From the NCBI GenBank assembly GCA_948482415.1, contig CAOMFZ010000069.1:1-10355 (forward strand): a DNA stretch of 10,355 nt, in the 5' to 3' direction. Origin of the DNA: an uncultured Mailhella sp. (GTDB lineage Bacteria > Desulfobacterota > Desulfovibrionia > Desulfovibrionales > Desulfovibrionaceae). Positions 1-6,725 of the stretch are shown piece by piece. Under the pieces are notes generated by a model that searched no databases, was not told where the DNA came from, and saw nothing but the letters and a program-made list of their open reading frames with translations. The position numbers and the translations under genes are program-made. Positions within the stretch are counted from its first letter, which is position 1, and each line of letters opens with the position of its first letter.

Positions 1-285
1 GCAGAGTGCTGGGTAACGCCCAGAAAGAGCGATCTTTGGCAAGCGCAACAGAAAGCAAACCGCCAGCAATGGTAAGGGTGAAACGGTGGGGTAAAAGCCC
101 ACCAGTTATTATGGTGACATAATAAGCTAGGCAAGCCCCGCTCGAAGCAAGACCAAATAGGAAAACCGATTTGCCCAATCTATGGTTTTCGGGTAGGTTG
201 CTTGAGGGTAATGGCAACATTGCTCCTAGAGGAATGACAGTCACACATTTTGTGGACAGAACCCGGCTTATGCCTGACTCACTGT
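1..285 (+). ncRNA. rnpB: RNase P RNA (class A), 5' end missing
   Basis: This is the catalytic RNA of RNase P, which trims 5' leaders from tRNA precursors. The window opens inside the gene; compared with the E. coli RNA roughly the first 80 bases are absent, including the 5' strands of P1 and P4. Recognisable bacterial class A blocks are AGAGTGC at 3-9, ACAGAAAGCAAACCGCC at 48-64, GGTAAGGGTGAAA at 71-83, GACCAAATAGG at 151-161, GGTAGGTTGCTTGAG at 192-206 and the 3' P4 strand ACAGAACCCGGCTTA at 256-270. Helices I can fold by eye are P8 (9-13 with 19-23), P9 with a GCGA loop (24-37), P12 (85-90 with 98-103), P13 with a GTGA loop (106-125), P15 (161-167 with 184-190) and P18 with a GCAA loop (206-225). 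The GNRA loops are the usual tertiary contacts. The exact 3' end cannot be fixed because P1 is incomplete; 285 is an estimate. No terminator hairpin follows. Confidence 0.95.
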
Positions 286-296
286 TTTGAAAAATT

Positions 297-1487
297 ATGA
301 AAAATATATATGCAATTATTTTGGCTGCAGGCAGTGGAAACCGCATGCAGCTGGAAATCAAAAAACAATTTTTAAAGTACCAAAATGCCCCCCTTTGGTG
401 GCAAAGTTTCAAGACTTTTTATCATTCCCCGTTTATTCACGGCATTATTCTGGTTTTTCCCGCTGATGAACCTTGTTATACAAAAGCAGCAGAAGAAGCC
501 GCTGCGCTTATCAGGGAGCATAACTATACCCTGCCCGTTCTTTTTTGCAAAGGCGGAGAAGAACGGCAGGACAGTGTATATAATGCACTTTGTACCGCCC
601 CCTCTTCCTGTTCCCATGTTCTTGTCCACGACAGCGCCAGACCATTTTTCACGGCAAAACTTATTACTGACCTTGTGCAAAAACTTGAGGACGGACATAA
701 GGCAGTTATTCCCTCTCTGCCCCTTTCCGATACAATCAAAGAATTTGCCGTCACCGGGGATTTTTCAAAAATCGTCACCAATACACCCAATCGTAATTTT
801 TTGCGTTCTGTACAGACCCCGCAGGCATTTTCTCTGCCGGAACTTATGAAGGCGCATAAACTTGTCCGGGAAGAAAAACTTTCCATCACAGATGATGCCA
901 TGGCAATGGAAGAACTGGGCATTCCCGTACTTTTAATTGACGGAGAAACGAATAATCATAAAATTACCTATAAAGAGGATTTGAAAATGCTTGAAAAAAC
1001 CTCTTTTCTGCCTGTTTCCGGCTATGGCTATGATGTACATAAATATAATGGGAACAGACCCTTTGTTCTTGGAGGCGTTGCCCTCGATACCGATATTATG
1101 ATTGAAGCCCATTCTGACGGTGATGTGCTCATCCATGCGCTTATGGACGCACTTTTATCCTGCATGGCTCTGGGCGATATTGGCAGGCACTTTCCTGATA
1201 CAAGCAAAGAATTTGAAAATATTTCTTCCCTTATTCTGCTGGATAAAGTTATGCAGATGTGGAATAAATCCAAGCTCACGCTCACCCATGCTGATTTGAC
1301 CATTATTTGCCAAAAGCCGAAAATTGCACCCTATACGGAGCAAATCAAAAAAAATATGTGCAGGCTCTTAGGACTCACAGAAGAACAAATCAACGTCAAA
1401 GCAACAACGGAAGAGGGGCTTGGCTTTACAGGAAATTTACAGGGTATCAAGGCCGTGGCTCTTGTCAGTGCCGTAAAAATACTTTAG
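297..1487 (+). CDS. ispDF: Bifunctional IspD/IspF, MEP pathway enzyme
   Basis: A 396-residue fusion of two MEP-pathway enzymes for isoprenoid precursors. The IspD half (about 1-235) is 2-C-methyl-D-erythritol 4-phosphate cytidylyltransferase; the IspF half (about 238-396) is 2-C-methyl-D-erythritol 2,4-cyclodiphosphate synthase. Both act in the cytoplasm. IspD motifs seen are LAAGSGNRM (9-17) with KKQF (22-25) for CTP binding, HDSARPF (111-117), RSVQTPQAF (170-178) and the closing HKIT (221-224). IspF shows GYDVHKY (244-250) with metal ligands D246 and H248, AHSDGDVLIHALMDAL (271-286) with H280, DIGRHFPD (294-301), HADLTIICQKPKI (331-343) and KATTEEGLGFTG (368-379). Both halves look intact. 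The fusion is known in several proteobacteria, including Desulfovibrio. The ATG lies about 11 bases after rnpB, and the bases before it (gttttgaaaaatt) hold no Shine-Dalgarno sequence, so the start rests on the protein match. lpxI follows after 39 bases. Confidence 0.96.
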   Translation: MKNIYAIILAAGSGNRMQLEIKKQFLKYQNAPLWWQSFKTFYHSPFIHGIILVFPADEPCYTKAAEEAAALIREHNYTLPVLFCKGGEERQDSVYNALCTAPSSCSHVLVHDSARPFFTAKLITDLVQKLEDGHKAVIPSLPLSDTIKEFAVTGDFSKIVTNTPNRNFLRSVQTPQAFSLPELMKAHKLVREEKLSITDDAMAMEELGIPVLLIDGETNNHKITYKEDLKMLEKTSFLPVSGYGYDVHKYNGNRPFVLGGVALDTDIMIEAHSDGDVLIHALMDALLSCMALGDIGRHFPDTSKEFENISSLILLDKVMQMWNKSKLTLTHADLTIICQKPKIAPYTEQIKKNMCRLLGLTEEQINVKATTEEGLGFTGNLQGIKAVALVSAVKIL

Positions 1488-1526
1488 AATAGTTTTTACA
1501 TTTTGCAAGCATCAAAAAAGGTATAC

Positions 1527-2333
1527 ATGGAAACAATTTCAAGACTTGGCATTATCGCAGGCGGCGGGCAATTCCCAAGGCTCATTGCCGACGAAGCCAA
1601 AAAACAAAATATGTTTGTCGCCATTTGCGGTTTTCATCATAATACAGATGAAAGCCTTGCTTCTTCCTGTGATACTTTCCAACTGCTTGCTTTGGGACAG
1701 CTTTCCAAACTCATTGATTTTTACAAGAAAAATTCCATTACCCATATTTGTTTTGCCGGAACAATCAATAAACCCAAAGCCTTGGATATTCGTCCGGATT
1801 TACGCGCTGCAAAAATGATTTTTTCTCTCAAAACAAAGGGCGATGATGCTCTTTTACGGGCTATTTTGGGTGAATTTGAAAAGGAAGGCTTTACCTGTAT
1901 TTCTGCGGCAAAACTTCTGCCTGCTTTAAAATCTCCTCAGGGCGTCCTCACCAATCGGACAATTCCGCAGGAAATTCTTGACGATATGCACTATGGTTTT
2001 CCCATTGCCAAAAGCATGGGAAGTTATGATATCGGACAATGCCTTGTGGTAAAACAAGGTATGGTGATTGCGGTTGAATGTTTGGAAGGCACTGACGCAG
2101 CCCTGAAACGTGCCGCAAGCCTGGCAGGCAGGGGCTGCGTTGCGATCAAAGTTGTCAAACCCATTCAGGATGAACGCATTGATTTGCCATCCATTGGGCT
2201 GAAAACAATAGAAAATCTCATCGAATACAAATATGCCGGCTTAGCCATAGAAGCCAACAAAACCCTTTTCTTTGACCGTGAAGAGGCATTAAAGCTTGCC
2301 AACAAGCATAAACTTCATATTATTGCCTTATAA
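1527..2333 (+). CDS. lpxI: UDP-2,3-diacylglucosamine pyrophosphatase LpxI
   Basis: LpxI hydrolyses UDP-2,3-diacylglucosamine to lipid X plus UMP, the fourth step of lipid A synthesis, in species that use it instead of LpxH. The 268-residue length is typical of the family (formerly DUF1009). Family blocks seen are GIIAGGGQFP at the N terminus (8-17), a Rossmann-like nucleotide site; AGTINKPKALDIRPDL (77-92); KGDDALLR (104-111); AVECLEGTDA (182-191); and QDERIDLPSIG (214-224). The frame stays open to a TTG at 1503, but the ATG at 1527 has AAGG five bases upstream and begins the conserved region almost at once, so it is preferred. The gene sits 39 bases after ispDF and 2 bases before the MFS gene, so the three are probably cotranscribed. 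It is not next to lpxA, lpxB or fabZ within this window. Confidence 0.93.
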   Translation: METISRLGIIAGGGQFPRLIADEAKKQNMFVAICGFHHNTDESLASSCDTFQLLALGQLSKLIDFYKKNSITHICFAGTINKPKALDIRPDLRAAKMIFSLKTKGDDALLRAILGEFEKEGFTCISAAKLLPALKSPQGVLTNRTIPQEILDDMHYGFPIAKSMGSYDIGQCLVVKQGMVIAVECLEGTDAALKRAASLAGRGCVAIKVVKPIQDERIDLPSIGLKTIENLIEYKYAGLAIEANKTLFFDREEALKLANKHKLHIIAL

Positions 2334-2335
2334 AA

Positions 2336-3505
2336 ATGCGTATACAAAAGTTTTCACCCAAATTTCTCATTTATGCCATTGCATTGAGTGTCTGCCATGG
2401 CATACCTGGTTTTATTCCTCTCTTGCCTACATTTCAGCAAGAATATAATCTCAATTCCTATGAAGTCAGCAATTGCCTTGCCTATTTTTCCTATTCAGCT
2501 TTTATCGGCACACCCATTACAGGATACCTTTATACAAAATTTCCCAAAAGATTTTTTATTTTTATTGTAAACTTTATCTTTTTTGCTGCTCTTCTTGGTA
2601 TTGCCGTTAGTCCCAATTATGCAAGTTTATTATTTTTTAGAGTAATACAAGGTTTTGGTTCTTCTGCCATGAATTTATTGATATTTCTTTTGCCGGCAGA
2701 ATATTACAGTGGTTTGGAACGGGCTAAAACCATGGGAAGAGCTATTGGCAGTATTGCAATCGGACTCTTTATAACACCTCTTGTCACCGGTTATCTGGCG
2801 CTGTATTCATGGCGTTATTCTGTTTTTTCTCTTAGTATTCCCAGCTTTTTCACACTTATTCTTATCTTTTATACTGATTTGACAGAAAAATTCACCAAGT
2901 CCAATACCCCCTTTACATTTAATCAAATAAAGCAGGTTATAACAGCCCCCTATATTCTTGTGCTTCTTTTTGCATTATTTGTCTGCGCCGGTATTGATTT
3001 ATCTGTGCCCAGTTTATTTTCACTTTTTTCAGCAGAAACCTATAATTATTCTTCTTCAACTATTGGAATTATTTATGCTTTTTCAAACTTTGGCATGTTT
3101 ATTGGCTCGTCCTATCTTTTAGCCATGCTTCTGCGCACAAAACATTTTCCGCTTCTTTTATTTATTGCCGGTCTTTGTGTTGCAAGTCTGCTTATCAGTT
3201 TTACAAAACTTCCAACATTCATGTTCTTTATTGCTTTTTTTGTATTCTTTTGTCTTGACGGTATCCTCAATCCCTATTTAAACTACAGTATTTCAAACGG
3301 TATTCCCACTGCTCTGCTCACTATCGGCATAACAATCAGTGCAACATTCTTTCGGGCAGGACAAGGTTTTGTTACAGCGTTTTTTGCCTATCTCAGCAAT
3401 ATAATTGGCTATAATTTAACCTACATTCTTATGGGAACCGTTTATTTTATAATTATTGTTCTGCTTATTCCTTACGTTCATAAACAGCAAAAAAATTTAC
3501 CTTAA
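2336..3505 (+). CDS. MFS transporter, substrate unknown
   Basis: A 389-residue inner-membrane protein with about twelve hydrophobic segments, the size and layout of a major facilitator superfamily carrier. Visible MFS landmarks are a motif-A-like loop after TM2, GYLYTKFPKRF (63-73), a motif-B-like FRVIQGFGSSA (101-111) in TM4, and YSWRY (157-161) at the end of TM5. In motif A the usual Asp of GxLaDrxGrR is replaced (T-K-F-P-K-R). The family suggests proton-driven export of drugs or small metabolites, but the sequence does not give the substrate. The ATG starts 2 bases after the lpxI stop and has no Shine-Dalgarno, so translational coupling is likely. The gene is visibly richer in A and T than its neighbours, at least partly because of Phe and Ile codons. 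Its last 9 bases overlap the end of the opposite-strand apbE. Confidence 0.85.
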   Translation: MRIQKFSPKFLIYAIALSVCHGIPGFIPLLPTFQQEYNLNSYEVSNCLAYFSYSAFIGTPITGYLYTKFPKRFFIFIVNFIFFAALLGIAVSPNYASLLFFRVIQGFGSSAMNLLIFLLPAEYYSGLERAKTMGRAIGSIAIGLFITPLVTGYLALYSWRYSVFSLSIPSFFTLILIFYTDLTEKFTKSNTPFTFNQIKQVITAPYILVLLFALFVCAGIDLSVPSLFSLFSAETYNYSSSTIGIIYAFSNFGMFIGSSYLLAMLLRTKHFPLLLFIAGLCVASLLISFTKLPTFMFFIAFFVFFCLDGILNPYLNYSISNGIPTALLTIGITISATFFRAGQGFVTAFFAYLSNIIGYNLTYILMGTVYFIIIVLLIPYVHKQQKNLP

Positions 3506-4537
3506 TCGCCAATTTTGCGAATAATGCATACTATCATCTTCTGCAATAATCATACAGGCTAATTGTGTGTTTTTATTGATATAATTAATGGCATTTTGCA
3601 CAGGCATGCAGGAAATTGCCGTTGCATACGCATCAGCCTGCATAGCAGTCGGAGCAACAACAGAAACGCTTTTGACAGTTGGTGAAATATGCTCGAAACT
3701 TCCGCTCACAAAAAGATTGTACGCACTTTGCCGGTTTCCTGTTTCTTCCAGGCTTGGCAAAATAATATGATTACGCTCATTGCCAAAGTTTTTTTCATAA
3801 CTGCCTGATGTTGCAAGTGCCCCGCGCATAAGTGAGAAAACAGCAGGATAATTTCCCTGCTTATAGGGGTCTTCAATGGCAATGCGCCATGTTTTTTCCT
3901 GTCCTTTTTGATAGGACTTCATGCCCTTAACACGGATATCCCCGCCTGCATTAATCAAATAATCATGAATGCCCTGCTTTTCAAAAATAGCAGCGGCTTG
4001 GTCCACAATATAGCCTTTGGCAATGGCATCTAAAGTAATAATGCTGTCACTTTGTTTTAATTGAATATTTCTTTCTGAAATTTGTACGGGATTTTTGATA
4101 ATGCGAGAAAAATTTTCTTGAAATTCTTTTGCCGTAATATGCGAATTTGTTTCCAAATACTTGAGAACAGGCAAAACAGAGGGATTAAATGCCCCGCAGG
4201 TTTGATTTTCAACAGCTCTTGCCTGCACCAAAACACATTTAAACTCTTTAGGAAAATCAACTATTGAACCTTGAGAATTTAAAACAGACAATAAACTTGC
4301 ACTGTCATGCCGTGAAAAAATTTGCTCCAAACTGTCAATACGCAAAAAGACCCGGGCTATTGTCTCCTTTGCCAATTGTCCGCTTTCAGCAAGACACTGA
4401 AGATTGACAAATGTCCCCATTTTTACCTGTGTATCAGAAACGTGTACAAAATTTTCTTTTTTTACAGTCCCCAATGGAGTTGTCGAATTTGACGGAACTT
4501 TTTTAGTAAAGAAATTAAACAGCCCAAGCCCTTTCAT
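3497..4537 (-). CDS. apbE: FAD:protein FMN transferase (ApbE family)
   Basis: ApbE enzymes move FMN from FAD onto a Thr of target proteins such as RnfG and RnfD (or NqrC and NqrB). This 346-residue protein shows the family blocks MGTFVNL (40-46), LDAIAKGYIVD (169-179), NAGGDIRVKG (196-205), GALATSGSYEKN (239-250) and ADAYATAI (301-308), whose D302 and T306 match the metal-binding Asp and Thr of the family. The usual HIIDPRTG stretch is altered to NHIILPSLEETG (256-267). It is the last gene of the rnf operon, three bases after rnfB, fitting a role in maturing the complex. The N terminus (MKGLGLFNFF then TKK) is too short to be a signal peptide or lipobox, and a stop codon lies two codons upstream in frame, so no longer start exists. 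Export to the periplasm, where RnfG needs it, is therefore unexplained. No clear Shine-Dalgarno precedes the ATG. Confidence 0.92.
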   Translation of the reverse strand: MKGLGLFNFFTKKVPSNSTTPLGTVKKENFVHVSDTQVKMGTFVNLQCLAESGQLAKETIARVFLRIDSLEQIFSRHDSASLLSVLNSQGSIVDFPKEFKCVLVQARAVENQTCGAFNPSVLPVLKYLETNSHITAKEFQENFSRIIKNPVQISERNIQLKQSDSIITLDAIAKGYIVDQAAAIFEKQGIHDYLINAGGDIRVKGMKSYQKGQEKTWRIAIEDPYKQGNYPAVFSLMRGALATSGSYEKNFGNERNHIILPSLEETGNRQSAYNLFVSGSFEHISPTVKSVSVVAPTAMQADAYATAISCMPVQNAINYINKNTQLACMIIAEDDSMHYSQNWRLR

Positions 4538-4540
4538 ATA

Positions 4541-5428
4541 TTATTCAGCTTTGGCTTCTACCGGCTTATTTTCTTCTGTTTTTGTTTGCTGAACTTCTTC
4601 CACAGGCGGAAGCAGACATTGTTTTTCTTTCAGATTACGCAGAATTTGGCGAGGACAGCCCTTTACACAGGCAAGTTCACATTCATCACCGTATGCCAGA
4701 CATTTTTGCTGGTCAATATGTATTCTGTTATCCTTCATACTGATTGCACCGGCAGGACATGTCTTGATACATTTTCCGCATTGAATGCAGCCAACAAGAC
4801 AAACGTCCATAACGGCACGAAGTTTATCCGTAGTGGAACAGCGCACTGCCACTCTTGCACGCCGGGGAATGAGCTCCAAGATATTACGGGGGCAGGCGTG
4901 GGTACATTTACCGCAGCCGGTACAAATATTTTCGCGCACACACACAATGCCGTCTTTCAAATACAACGCATCAAAAGGACAGGCAACCACACAGTCCCCA
5001 AAACCTAAACAGGAATGAGAACAAACATCAGAACCTTGTGCCAGTGTTGCCGCAGCAGCACAGGAAGGCAAGCCCTGATAGGTATACCGTTTCTGCACTT
5101 TACCCGAAATTTTATCACAGCGGCGAAACGTGAGCAGCGGATCGGATTCTGTTACAGCTTTCCCTGTCAGTTCGCCTACCTGAACAGCTGTTTTTGCGCC
5201 ACCTGCCACACAAAGATTTGCGGCAACATCGGGTACATTCACAACAGCATTTGCATAACCTTCGCACCCTGCATAGCCGCAGCCGCCGCAGTTTGCTCCG
5301 GGCAATGCTTCAAGCACAGCTTCAACTCTTGGATCTTCTTCCACATAAAAGATTTTAGAAGCAAAACCAAGCATAATCGCAACAGCAAAACCAAGAACAG
5401 CCAAAATAAGAATTGAAGTAATAATCAT
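4541..5428 (-). CDS. rnfB: Rnf complex subunit B, polyferredoxin
   Basis: RnfB is the membrane-anchored Fe-S subunit that takes electrons from reduced ferredoxin in the cytoplasm. The 295-residue protein has an N-terminal membrane anchor (about 3-25), then the typical RnfB cluster motif with C47, C50, C55 and C73 (CGGCGYAGC and a later Cys). Ferredoxin-like motifs follow: C136/C140/C146/C150 (CSHSCLGFGDCVVACP), C169/C172/C175/C179 (CTGCGKCTHACP), C210/C214/C217/C220/C224 and C243/C250/C254/C258. This is a longer polyferredoxin than the roughly 190-residue E. coli RsxB and resembles the clostridial and Desulfovibrio type. The C-terminal 20 residues are a charged Glu/Lys/Pro tail of unknown role. 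AGG sits 8 bases before the ATG. rnfA ends 27 bases upstream and apbE begins 3 bases downstream. Confidence 0.96.
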   Translation of the reverse strand: MIITSILILAVLGFAVAIMLGFASKIFYVEEDPRVEAVLEALPGANCGGCGYAGCEGYANAVVNVPDVAANLCVAGGAKTAVQVGELTGKAVTESDPLLTFRRCDKISGKVQKRYTYQGLPSCAAAATLAQGSDVCSHSCLGFGDCVVACPFDALYLKDGIVCVRENICTGCGKCTHACPRNILELIPRRARVAVRCSTTDKLRAVMDVCLVGCIQCGKCIKTCPAGAISMKDNRIHIDQQKCLAYGDECELACVKGCPRQILRNLKEKQCLLPPVEEVQQTKTEENKPVEAKAE

Positions 5429-5455
5429 AATATAAACCTACTCTTTGTTTCGCTA

Positions 5456-6028
5456 TTAAACCATGCCTTTGAATGCCATAAAAGCAAGCGCCATAATACC
5501 TGCCATAACCAAAGAAATAGGCGTTCCTGCCATTGCCTTTGGCACACGCAGGGTTTCAAGACGTTCTCTGATACCTGCCATGAGGAGCAGGGCTAAAAGA
5601 AAACCCACCCCGGACGCACAGGCGTATAAACTGCCTGTCAGTAAATCATACTGTTCTCTTTGCACAACGAGGGTGGCTCCCATAACTGCACAGTTCGTGG
5701 TAATCAGCGGCAGGAAAATACCAAGGGCTGAATACAAAGGAGGAACTGCTTTTTTCAAAAACATTTCTACAAACTGCACGAGAGAAGCAATAATCAAAAT
5801 AAATATAAGTGTTTGTAAATACACAATATTCAAAGGCACTAAAATATATTTTTGGGCAAGCCATGTAAAAATTGTTGCCAAAACAATAACAAAGATGACG
5901 GCGCCGCCCATGCCAAGGGCAACGCTTTTTTGCTTGGAACAGCCAATATAAGGACAGTTGCCCAAGTTTTGCGCCAAAACAATATTATTGACGAAAATTG
6001 CTGAAATAAATAATTCAAAAATACCCAT
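5456..6028 (-). CDS. rnfA: Rnf complex subunit A, integral membrane
   Basis: RnfA is a six-helix inner-membrane subunit that pairs with the related RnfE in inverted topology; known structures of Rnf and Nqr place a [2Fe-2S] cluster between the two. The 190 residues match the usual family length. Visible family features are FVNNIVLAQNLGNCPYIGCS (12-31) with C25, and TTNCAVMGATLV (110-121) with C113; these two Cys are the expected cluster ligands from this subunit. An extra Cys, C30, follows C25. Shine-Dalgarno GAGGAG lies 6 bases before the ATG and overlaps the rnfE stop codon (TGAGGAG), suggesting coupled translation. The stop is 27 bases before rnfB. Confidence 0.96.
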   Translation of the reverse strand: MGIFELFISAIFVNNIVLAQNLGNCPYIGCSKQKSVALGMGGAVIFVIVLATIFTWLAQKYILVPLNIVYLQTLIFILIIASLVQFVEMFLKKAVPPLYSALGIFLPLITTNCAVMGATLVVQREQYDLLTGSLYACASGVGFLLALLLMAGIRERLETLRVPKAMAGTPISLVMAGIMALAFMAFKGMV

Positions 6029-6034
6029 TTTTCA

Positions 6035-6040
6035 CTCCTC
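6035..6040 (-). promoter_or_regulatory. Ribosome binding site for rnfA
   Basis: GAGGAG on the minus strand, 6 bases before the rnfA ATG, overlapping the rnfE stop codon (TGAGGAG). A ribosome finishing rnfE would be placed to restart on rnfA. Confidence 0.8.
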
Positions 6041-6725
6041 AGGCAGATGCCTTGCCTCTGGAACAAGCAGTGCAGCCGCCGCAAACAGTGCAGCCTTGTC
6101 CTAATTTTTCATTGGCAGTCAGTCCGCGCTTACGATTTTGAATTTTGCTCAAATGGTTCATAAACGCTAAAATGACCCCTAAACAAATAAATGCGCCCGG
6201 AGCTTCCACCATAATGGTAAAAGGTTCAAAACTTTCACCAAAAAGCTTTACGCCAAAAATAGAGCCTGCCCCTAAAATTTCCCGGACAGAACCAAGAAAT
6301 GTCAGGGATAAGGTAAAACCAATACCTATGCCAAGTCCGTCAGCAATGGCAAGATTGACAGGGTTCTTTGCCGCAAAAGCTTCCGCACGGCCCAAAATAA
6401 TACAGTTTACAACAATAAGCGGAACGAAAATACCGAGCTGCTGATAAAGAGGATATGCATACGCCTGCATCAGAAGTTCGACTGCAACAACAAGGGTTGC
6501 CGCGATAATAATAAAACAGGCAATTCTGACTTTCTTGGGGATAATGCCGCGCACAAGCGAAACAATCATATTGGAAAGAACAAGTACGAATAAAACGGCC
6601 AACCCCATGCCAAGTCCATTTTGGGCAGTCTTGGTAATAGCAAGAACCGGACAAAGACCTAACAATAAACGGAAAGGGGGTAACTCATTCCACAGCCCTT
6701 TGGTGAATTCCTTGTAAAAACTCAT
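6039..6725 (-). CDS. rnfE: Rnf complex subunit E with Cys-rich tail
   Basis: RnfE is the second six-helix membrane subunit, partner of RnfA around the transmembrane [2Fe-2S] cluster. From the ATG at 6725 it has 228 residues; C25 (LLGLCPVLA) and C108 (VVNCIILGRAEAFA) are the expected ligands. The frame is open to a GTG four codons earlier, but that GTG overlaps the Shine-Dalgarno GGAG that serves the ATG, and the ATG gives the family-like N terminus MSFYKEFTKGLW. The protein runs past the last membrane helix with a basic stretch (KIQNRKR, 194-200) and then C212, C215, C218 and C221 spaced CxxCxxCxxC near the C terminus. That tail is absent from the E. coli homologue as I know it, and by the positive-inside rule it should lie in the cytoplasm. 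The gene overlaps the end of rnfG by 41 bases. Confidence 0.95.
   Translation of the reverse strand: MSFYKEFTKGLWNELPPFRLLLGLCPVLAITKTAQNGLGMGLAVLFVLVLSNMIVSLVRGIIPKKVRIACFIIIAATLVVAVELLMQAYAYPLYQQLGIFVPLIVVNCIILGRAEAFAAKNPVNLAIADGLGIGIGFTLSLTFLGSVREILGAGSIFGVKLFGESFEPFTIMVEAPGAFICLGVILAFMNHLSKIQNRKRGLTANEKLGQGCTVCGGCTACSRGKASA

Noticed and set aside
106..125. Perfect 8-base inverted repeat with a 4-base loop, a possible terminator or operator
   Set aside because: It is helix P13 of RNase P RNA with a GTGA tetraloop, so the RNA fold explains it.
206..225. Hairpin with GCAA loop, a possible terminator
   Set aside because: It is helix P18 of RNase P RNA and no U-run follows.
385..849. Plus-strand open frame of 154 codons inside ispDF
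   Set aside because: It lies entirely within the IspD half, whose own frame carries all the catalytic motifs; the alternative product is Pro/Phe-rich with no recognisable fold.
1503..1526. Longer lpxI start at TTG 1503
   Set aside because: The eight added residues are not part of the family, no Shine-Dalgarno precedes the TTG, and the ATG at 1527 has AAGG at good spacing.
4586..5008. Plus-strand open frame of 140 codons opposite rnfB
   Set aside because: The frame is the complement of the Cys-rich RnfB; its Thr/His-rich translation has no family resemblance and no ribosome binding site was seen.
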